Assembly (NCBI GenBank): GCA_003223415.1
Contig: QHUY01000007.1
Coordinates: 1 to 54,161, forward strand
Reading direction: 5' to 3'
DNA length: 54,161 nucleotides
DNA from: Gemmatimonadota bacterium
GTDB taxonomy: Bacteria > Gemmatimonadota > Gemmatimonadetes > Gemmatimonadales > GWC2-71-9
The notes beneath the pieces were generated by a model, which had not been told where the DNA came from, did not search any database, and saw only the letters and a list, made by a program, of their open reading frames with translations. Made by a program: the position numbers and the translations under genes. Positions 31,340-37,916 of this stretch are shown here, one piece after another. Position 1 is the first letter of the stretch; each line of letters begins with the position of its first letter.

Positions 31340-32483
31340 CTTCGAGCGCTTCGCTCGTGAGCTGCCCCGCGACTTCCCGCACCACGTGCGCGAGACCTAT
31401 CGCATCGACCTCCGCGCCCGTTACCTCGGCGAAGCGATTCCGCACCCCATCGGCAAGGGGTCGGGCCAGCTCTCGCTGAACCAGAGGCAGCTGGAAGAAG
31501 ACGCGGCGGCCGGGTTGGCGTTCGCGATCCTGAAGACCGTCATCGCGCAGGATGGGTTGGGCGCACAGTCCATGGCCGCCTGGGCGATCCACGAGACGTG
31601 GATGCGGGTCGAGCGCCGCCGCTCGAGCGACGACCGCGAGGGGTGGACGGTCACGTGGAAGGGCCGGGGGTGGGACCGGTCGTTCGAGGAGTACCTCGCG
31701 CTGGTGCGGGCGGGCCGCGATCTCGCGCGCGGCGGAGCGCTGCTGTGCGTCCCCTCGGTGAAGTACCATCTCCCGCGGCTCGACGAGCCCTTCCGTGAGC
31801 AGGAATACGGATACACCACCCGGGCCCTGACGGAGGCGTGGGGGAGCGGAGAGTCACCGCTGCTGCTGGAGAAGGACTTTTCGCCCACGCTCGCCGGCGA
31901 CGCGCTCGCGGCGGACAAGGCCCAGATCCTGCGCTGGCTGCGCGAGGTGCCGCAGTACATTCGTGCCGCCGCCCCCACCTCTCTCCCGGTGCGCCTCGCG
32001 CTCAAGCTGATGAATGCCCGTTTCGACGACCAGTTCCAGCTCGAGATGCTGAACACGGCCGCGACCGGCGCGGATGCCCTGGTCGTGTTCAACCGGCTGT
32101 TCGACGACAAGCTCGGCGTGGCCTACGGGGGCTGGGACCTGAGCGAGCGGAATCTACGCGTTCTGGGGCGGCTGACCCCGGGCGCAAGCCCGGGGATCCC
32201 GGAGCTCTGCGGCACGGGGAACATCGGCTCCGGCCGGATGATCTTGGAGTACGCCCGCCGGGGTTGCTCCTCCGTCCAGGTCCACACGTTCTTCCAACTC
32301 CCCCTCTCGGAGTACGCCGCGACCACCGGGTCGCGCACTCAGCGAGCCCTGCACGCGCTGGTGTTTCATCCGGACGACGGGCTGATCGCGGGGCTGCTCG
32401 AGCTCGAGGCGCAGGGCCGACTGGAGCGGCGCGGTGGCGAGCTTCACTTTCTGGATCTCGTGGATGCGCATCGTCAGCGCTGA
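31317..32483 (+). CDS. Dihydroorotate-dehydrogenase-like FMN/TIM-barrel protein of unknown function
   Basis: 388 residues. I cannot match it to a named enzyme. It looks like a TIM barrel with a DHOD-type phosphate-binding end: ELCGTGNIGSGRMILEYA, then RRGCSSVQVHTFFQLP near residues 300-335 (compare G-G-I-x-x-x-x-D-A...G-A-x-x-V-Q in DHOD). Earlier segments include ALLCVPSVKYHLPR, LLLEKDFSPTLAGD, and LALKLMNARFDDQFQLEMLNTA followed by TGADALVVFNR (residues about 220-255). It overlaps the aldolase gene by 23 nt and the next gene by 20 nt, so it is made in step with them. Probable cytosolic flavoprotein; the reaction is unknown. Confidence 0.6.
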   Translation: MRAPLARDFERFARELPRDFPHHVRETYRIDLRARYLGEAIPHPIGKGSGQLSLNQRQLEEDAAAGLAFAILKTVIAQDGLGAQSMAAWAIHETWMRVERRRSSDDREGWTVTWKGRGWDRSFEEYLALVRAGRDLARGGALLCVPSVKYHLPRLDEPFREQEYGYTTRALTEAWGSGESPLLLEKDFSPTLAGDALAADKAQILRWLREVPQYIRAAAPTSLPVRLALKLMNARFDDQFQLEMLNTAATGADALVVFNRLFDDKLGVAYGGWDLSERNLRVLGRLTPGASPGIPELCGTGNIGSGRMILEYARRGCSSVQVHTFFQLPLSEYAATTGSRTQRALHALVFHPDDGLIAGLLELEAQGRLERRGGELHFLDLVDAHRQR

Positions 32484-33597
32484 GCTCTTCGAGCTCACCC
32501 TGCCGCTGGTCGAGCCCTTCCTCATCTCGGGGGGCGCGATCACCGAGCGGCGCTCCCTCGTCATCGCGCTGCACGACGCGGAGGGCCACCTCGGCTACGG
32601 CGAGTCGCCCCCGTTCGAGCTGCCGTTCTATTCGGAGGAGACGCTCGCCAGCGCCACCGACCTGGTGCGGCGGGTACTGCTGCCGCGCGTCGTCGGCAGA
32701 GAGTTCGAGACGCCGGAAACGCTCGACGCGGTGCTGCGGGACGGCGTCCGTGGGAACCCGTTCGCCCGTGCGGGCGTGGAGACCGCCGCCTGGGACCTCG
32801 AGGCGCACCGCCGCGCGGTCGGGGTCGCCACGCTGCTGGGGGAGCGGCTCGGCGCCCGGCCCGCCACGGCGATTCCCTGCGGCGTCGCCCTCGGCATCCC
32901 GCAGGACGGCAAGCTCGACACCCTCAGCCGGTGGGTGTACGACGCGCTGCAGCTCGGCTATCGCCGGGTAAAGATCAAGGTGAGGCCCGGCTGGGACGAC
33001 GCCGCGGTGCGCGCCGCGCGCGAGGCCATGGCCGGGGTCGATGTGCCGCTCACCGTGGACGCCAACGGTGCCTACGAGTGGCCCGCGCACGAGCGCAACC
33101 TCCGCGCGCTGGACGAAGCGGGTCTGCTCTACATCGAGCAGCCGCTCGCGCCCGACGAGCTGGTGGGCCACGCGCGGCTCGCCCGGGTGCTGCAGACGCC
33201 TGTGTGCCTCGACGAGACGCTGAAGAGCGCCGCCCACGCGCGCCAGGTCGTCGAGCTGGAGGGGCCGCGCGTGTGGAACATCAAAGTGCACCGCGTGGGC
33301 GGACTCACCGAAGTGTGCCGCATCTACCGGATCGCCGAGCCATACGCCGCCGAATTGTGGGCCGGCACGATGCCCGAGTCGGGGATCGGCTCGCAGGCGT
33401 CGCTTGCGGTGGCCGCGCTGCCCCTGTGCGCCTATCCCTCGGATCTCGAGCCCAGCGCGCGCTGGTACGGCCGGAGCGCGGACGTCATCAAGCTCACGAT
33501 GGGCAAAGACGGCCGCATGGCTGTCCCTGACCAGGCGTGCGCGCGGCTGCTGGACCAGGGCCGGTTCCGAGCGGCGACACGGCGAGTGGATGCTTGA
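32464..33597 (+). CDS. Enolase-superfamily enzyme, OSBS / N-succinylamino-acid racemase type
   Basis: 377 residues. Start MRIVSAELFELTLPLVEPF is typical of MenC/NSAR proteins. The capping domain is followed by the barrel with the K-x-K acid/base pair (RRVKIKVRPG, near 171), the metal ligands Asp (VDANGAY, near 198), Glu (IEQPLAPDEL, near 224) and Asp (CLDETLKSA, near 249), and the second Lys (NIKVHRVGG, near 273). All catalytic positions are present. No other men genes are nearby, so an N-acylamino-acid racemase or related catabolic role is likelier than menaquinone synthesis (inference). Confidence 0.85.
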   Translation: MRIVSAELFELTLPLVEPFLISGGAITERRSLVIALHDAEGHLGYGESPPFELPFYSEETLASATDLVRRVLLPRVVGREFETPETLDAVLRDGVRGNPFARAGVETAAWDLEAHRRAVGVATLLGERLGARPATAIPCGVALGIPQDGKLDTLSRWVYDALQLGYRRVKIKVRPGWDDAAVRAAREAMAGVDVPLTVDANGAYEWPAHERNLRALDEAGLLYIEQPLAPDELVGHARLARVLQTPVCLDETLKSAAHARQVVELEGPRVWNIKVHRVGGLTEVCRIYRIAEPYAAELWAGTMPESGIGSQASLAVAALPLCAYPSDLEPSARWYGRSADVIKLTMGKDGRMAVPDQACARLLDQGRFRAATRRVDA

Positions 33598-33656
33598 CGT
33601 CCTGCCCCGGGAGTGCAGAATCAGCGACGCGATCCTCCACTTCTCAGGAGCACCCG

Positions 33657-36553
33657 GTGACACTCCCTCACTGCCGCACCGCTTGCGGGCTCGCGATTCT
33701 CACAGTGACCGCCCTGCCGCCCGCCCGCGCCCAGCAGGTGGATCCCGCGTTGTTCACCGGCCTGCATTGGCGCATGATCGGCCCGTTCCGCGGCGGTCGC
33801 ACCGTCGGCGCGGTCGGCGTCCCGGGCCAGCCCAGCGTCTTCTACATCGGCGTCAACAACGGCGGCGTCTGGAAGACCACCGATTACGGCCGCACCTGGA
33901 CCCCGATCTTCGACGACCAGCCGACCGGTTCGATCGGCGCCATCGCGGTCGCCGGGGCGGACCCGAACACGATCTATGTGGGGAGCGGGGAAGGGCTGCA
34001 GCGCCCCGACCTCTCCGTCGGCGACGGGATCTACAAGACGACCGACGGGGGCAAGACCTGGCAGCACCTGGGGCTCCGAGACGGCCAGCAGATCGCCCAG
34101 ATTCTCGTGGACCCCCGCGATGCCAATCGGGTCTTCGTGGCGGTGCTGGGCCACCCCTACGGTCCCAACGCCGAGCGCGGCGTGTACCGCTCCACCGACG
34201 GCGGCGCGACGTGGCAGCCGCTGCTCACGAAGGATGAAAACACCGGCGCAGTGGATCTGGCGTTCGATCCCGCCAATTCCCTGACGGTGTTCGCGGTGCT
34301 GTGGGCCGCTCGGCAGGCGCCGTGGGAGGTCGGCAGCTCCTGGACGATCTCGGCCAACAACGGGCTCTACAAGTCCAGCGACGGCGGCACCACATGGCGC
34401 CAGATCACGGCGGGACTCCCCACGGCCGCCGACGGGCTCGGGCGGATCGGTCTCGCCTTCGCTCCGAGCGCGCCCCAGCGGCTATATGCGGTCCTGGGGG
34501 CCACGAAGAGCGGCGGGGTCTACCGCTCCGACGACGGCGGCGAAAACTGGCGCCGCGTGAACGGCGACCCTCGCCTGTGGGGTCGAGACGGGGATTTCAA
34601 CGAAGTGAGGGTGGACCCGAAGAACGCCGACGTGGTCTACGTGGCCAACGTGGTCACGTGGAAGTCCACCGACGGGGGACAGACGTTCGCCGCGTTCCGC
34701 GGCGCGCCGGGCGGGGACGACTACCACCGCCTGTGGATCAACCCCGACGATCCGAAGATCATCCTCCTCGCCGGCGATCAGGGCGCGGTGATCACCGTGA
34801 ACGGCGGCGAAACCTGGAGCTCGTGGTACAACCAGCCCACGGCACAGTTCTACCACGTCAGCACCGACAATGCGTTCCCCTACCGCGTGTACGGTGGCCA
34901 GCAGGAGAGCGGCTCGGCGGGCGTGGCCAGCCGCGGCGGCGACGGCGAGATCACGTTCCGCGAGTGGCACCCGGTCGGCGCCGAGGAGTACGGCTACGTC
35001 GCGCCCGACCCGCTGCGCCCCAACGTCATCTTCGGCGGCAAGCTGTCGCGGTTCGATTGGACGACAGGAGACGCGCAGGACGTGACGCCGGAGCCGGTGC
35101 GCGCGGGCCAGTACCGCTTCGTGCGCACGATGCCGCTGCTGTTCTCGCCGCTGGACCCGCGGATCCTCTACTTCGCGGGCAACGTGGTCTTCAGGACGCT
35201 GAACGGCGGACACAGCTGGCAGGTGATCAGCCCCGACCTGACGCGCGCTTCGTACGACGTGCCGGCGACCTTGGGCGCGTTCACCGGACTCGATCCCGAG
35301 CACGGCCAGCACCGCGGGGTGGTCTACACCATTGCCCCCTCGTTCACGCGCATCAACCTGCTGTGGGCGGGGACCGACGACGGACTGATCCACGTGACGC
35401 ACGACGGTGGGCGGACCTGGAAAAACGTCACCCCCCCCCCCCCCACATCCTTCGGACCAAGGATGGTGGGAAGACCTGGGCGGAAGTCGTGGCGGGAATC
35501 CCGGCGAATGAGGTCGTGAACGCGGTGCGTGAGGACCCCGTGCGACGCGGCCTGCTGTTCGCGGGCTCCGAGCGCGCCGTCTACGTCTCCTTCGATGACG
35601 GCGACCATTGGCAGTCGCTGCGGCTCGACATGCCCGCCACGGCGATCCGCGACCTCGTGATCCACGACAGCGACCTCGTGGTCGGCACCCACGGCCGGTC
35701 CTTCTGGATCCTCGACGATATCACGCCGCTGCGGCAGCTCGACGCGCGCACGCGTGACGCCGCGGCCGTGCTGTTCCGCCCGGCCGGTGCGGTCCGAGTG
35801 CGCTGGAACCGGAACCCCGACACCCCGCTGCCGCCCGACGAGCCGGCGGGGAAGAACCCGCCCGACGGCGCGATCCTCGATTACTACCTGCTGTCTGCCG
35901 CGACCGGGCCCGTCACGCTCACGGTACTCGACCGCCGTGGGACGGTGGTGCGCCAGTACTCCAGCGCCGATGTGCTGGCGCCGCCCGAGACCACGCTCAA
36001 CATCCCGAACTGGTGGATCCGACCACCGCAGGTTCTCTCCGCCGACGCCGGGATGCATCGGTTCGTCTGGGACCTGCACTATCCGCCGCCGGCGGCACTG
36101 TCGCACGAGTACCCGATTTCGGCCACCTATCGCGACACGCCGCGCGAGCCGCGCGGTCCCTGGGTGCTCCCCGGGATCTACACGGTGAAGCTGTCGGTGG
36201 ACGGGAAGACTTACACGCAGCCGCTCACGGTGCGGATGGACCCGCGCGTGCGCACGCCGGCCGCCGGTCTCGCGCTGCAGTTCACGCTGGCGCAGCGGCT
36301 CGTCACCGCGCTGCGGCAGGATTCTGCCGCGCTCGGTGAGGTGCGGCAGCGGAAATCGGCGGGGCAGGGCGCGCCCGTCGCGGCGCTCGATTCCCTCGAC
36401 ACCGCTCTCGCCCGGCTCAACGGGCAGCTCGCCCGCGCCTACGGCGTGATCGAGGGCGCCGACGCGACACCCACCACCCAGGCGGCGGCTGCAGTCGGGA
36501 AGCTGGAGCGGGAACTCGCCGCCTTGCTGGCGCGCTGGCGCCGGGCACGCTGA
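33657..36553 (+). pseudogene. Secreted sortilin-like (VPS10/BNR-repeat) protein, frameshifted at a C14 run
   Basis: GTG start with AGGAG 7-11 nt before it, and a signal peptide ending PPARAQQ. The BNR/VPS10 propeller repeats follow (S/T-x-D-G-G-x-T-W: TDYGRTWTP, TDGGKTWQH, TDGGATWQP, SDGGTTWRQ, NGGETWSS, DGGRTWKN). At 35431-35444 a run of 14 C breaks the frame. The -1 reading continues with RTKDGGKTWAEVVAGIPANEVV, VYVSFDDGDHWQSL and GTHGRSFWILDDITPL, ending at 36553 after a C-terminal beta-domain and a helical tail. About 40 residues normally found between NVTPP and Y-x-Y-R-T are absent at the same point. Such proteins are abundant in Gemmatimonadota and Acidobacteriota; peptidase- or glycan-related roles are proposed but unproven. 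Confidence 0.8.
35431..35444 (+). repeat. C14 homopolymer at the frameshift of the sortilin-like gene
   Basis: Fourteen consecutive C, the longest single-base run in the window, exactly where the reading frame changes and about 40 family residues are missing. Either a slippage-prone site or a misassembled or collapsed stretch. Confidence 0.8.
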
Positions 36554-36617
36554 TCCTCCGGCAACCCCTTGCCTGGCTTATGGATACCGCTCGGCTTCCA
36601 CTTCTGGAGCCGGCACT

Positions 36618-36632
36618 TACTTTTTCGGGGCG
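36618..36632 (+). promoter_or_regulatory. -10-like TACTTT ending 9 nt before the DUF3788-like gene
   Basis: TACTTT at 36618-36623, then nine bases, then the ATG at 36633. There is no Shine-Dalgarno sequence. Same geometry as the pgi start. Confidence 0.4.
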
Positions 36633-37094
36633 ATGTCCAAGCTCCCGGCCAATTACTGGGCCACGAATCTCTACAAGGATCCCCGGCAGCGTCCTAAGGC
36701 GGATGCGCCGGCCCGCGACCTTGCCACGCGCGCGGCCGCGCGTTTCAGGAAGGCGCGCGAGGGCATCCGCGCCCTCAAGCACGTCACCGAGCAGGTGGTG
36801 TTCCTCGGCACTGCCTGGAAGTGGGTGTGGATGTACGAGGTGGGCGGCCGCAAGCTCGGCTATCTGCATCCCATGGATTCCGGCGTCAGCGGGACCTTCG
36901 TCCTGACCGAAGCCGAACAGCAGGAGCTCGTGCTGGCCGACGGATTGCCGCGCGTCATCAAGCAGGCGGTGAAGGACGGCGCGGTCGACGCCGGTGTGCG
37001 TTGGTGCTGGCTCGAGTTCCCCGATCTCGACACCGTCGCCGCGTTCGTGGACGTGATCCGACTCAAACACCACTTCCTGGCACGGCCCGAATAA
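36633..37094 (+). CDS. DUF3788-like small protein
   Basis: 153 residues. The segments VTEQVVFLGTAWKWVWMYEVGGRKLGYLHP and the late GVRWCWLEFPDLDTVAAFVDVIRLK resemble DUF3788 proteins (YdhG/DUF1801-like fold, function unknown). No signal peptide or membrane segment, so cytosolic. It is a stand-alone gene between the sortilin-like gene and the act promoter. Confidence 0.6.
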   Translation: MSKLPANYWATNLYKDPRQRPKADAPARDLATRAAARFRKAREGIRALKHVTEQVVFLGTAWKWVWMYEVGGRKLGYLHPMDSGVSGTFVLTEAEQQELVLADGLPRVIKQAVKDGAVDAGVRWCWLEFPDLDTVAAFVDVIRLKHHFLARPE

Positions 37095-37097
37095 CCC

Positions 37098-37127
37098 TTG
37101 TGCCGGGTTCGGCGGCGGCGCTACATT
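37098..37127 (+). promoter_or_regulatory. Sigma-70-like promoter of the act operon
   Basis: TTGTGC (37098-37103) and TACATT (37122-37127) with an 18-bp spacer, about 75 nt before the actA start. It is the only clear two-box promoter in the gap before the operon. Confidence 0.5.
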
Positions 37128-37201
37128 GCGTCGCCCGCAGCCGGTGTCGTACCGACATTAACAACCGATTTCACCGATTCGCCATCGAGGCCACCGCATT
37201 G

Positions 37202-37795
37202 ATGACGAACAGTGGGTGGCAGGCCGCCCTCGGGGTCGTGTGCGCAGGGGTTCTGGCTTCCTCCATTCCCGCGGCCGCGCAGAGCGGACAACCCGGGGGC
37301 GGAGGGGGCGGGGTCGGGGCGCCGTTCAAAGCCCCCGTCATCAGCGATACGGCGTCGCTCGGGGGCCCTCGCCAGCCGATCTTCTTCCGACACGACGTTC
37401 ACGCCGGGCAGGACAGAATCCCCTGCCTGTACTGCCACTACACCGTGGCGGTGTCGAGCGAGCCGGGGATCCCGGCGCTGCAGACCTGCATCGGCTGCCA
37501 TCAGATCATCGGTGGCTCCGCCCCGTCGCACCAGGTCGAGATCCAGAAAGTGCGCAAGGCCTGGAGCGACCGGCAGCCCCCCCAATGGATCCGCATCCAC
37601 GCGCTGCCCGGGTTTGTGCGCTTCCCGCACCAGCGACACATCAAGGTCCTCGGGACGAATGCGTGCGCGATGTGCCACGGGCAGGTGGACACGATGGCCC
37701 AGGTCTCTCAGGTCTCCACGCTCCGCATGGGGTGGTGCGTCAGCTGCCACGCGGAGCGCAAGGTGACCCAGGACTGCACGGTCTGTCACTACTAG
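37202..37795 (+). CDS. actA: Alternative complex III subunit A, pentahaem cytochrome c
   Basis: 197 residues. Signal peptide (ALGVVCAGVLASSIPAAAQ), then five C-x2-C-H haem sites at residues 75-79, 96-100, 155-159, 179-183 and 192-196, the number known for Rhodothermus ActA. FFRHDVHAG and FPHQRHI supply distal His ligands. It passes electrons within the quinol:acceptor oxidoreductase on the periplasmic face. The order actA-B-C-D-E-F downstream confirms identity. A G-run gives the PGGGGGG loop near 31. The stop codon TAG is the first three bases of an inverted-repeat element, which separates it from actB. Confidence 0.92.
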   Translation: MTNSGWQAALGVVCAGVLASSIPAAAQSGQPGGGGGGVGAPFKAPVISDTASLGGPRQPIFFRHDVHAGQDRIPCLYCHYTVAVSSEPGIPALQTCIGCHQIIGGSAPSHQVEIQKVRKAWSDRQPPQWIRIHALPGFVRFPHQRHIKVLGTNACAMCHGQVDTMAQVSQVSTLRMGWCVSCHAERKVTQDCTVCHY

Positions 37796-37902
37796 TGCCG
37801 TTCCACCGTGTCTCGCCCAGCGAGCCAGAGCGCTCTCGCGAGACGTTGACCAGTGGGGGGGGGGAGCGAATCGACGTGGCGCAAAAAGTTGGAACGGCAC
37901 TA
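37793..37902. mobile_element. Inverted-repeat miniature element, copy 2 (110 bp), inside the act operon
   Basis: Left end TAGTGCCGTTCCACC, right end (reverse complement) TAGTGCCGTTCCAACTTTTT, TA at each boundary. The centre holds GTCTCGC...GCGAGAC (37809-37844), a second hairpin, and a G10 run. The left TAG is the stop of actA; the right end is 14 bp before actB. All other act junctions overlap, so the element accounts for the only gap in the operon. Confidence 0.7.
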
Positions 37903-37916
37903 GCGCGGAACGAGCC

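Noticed and set aside
32464-33597. menC of menaquinone biosynthesis
   Set aside because: No other men genes; the neighbours are amidohydrolase, aldolase and flavin-type genes, which fit an NSAR-like role better.
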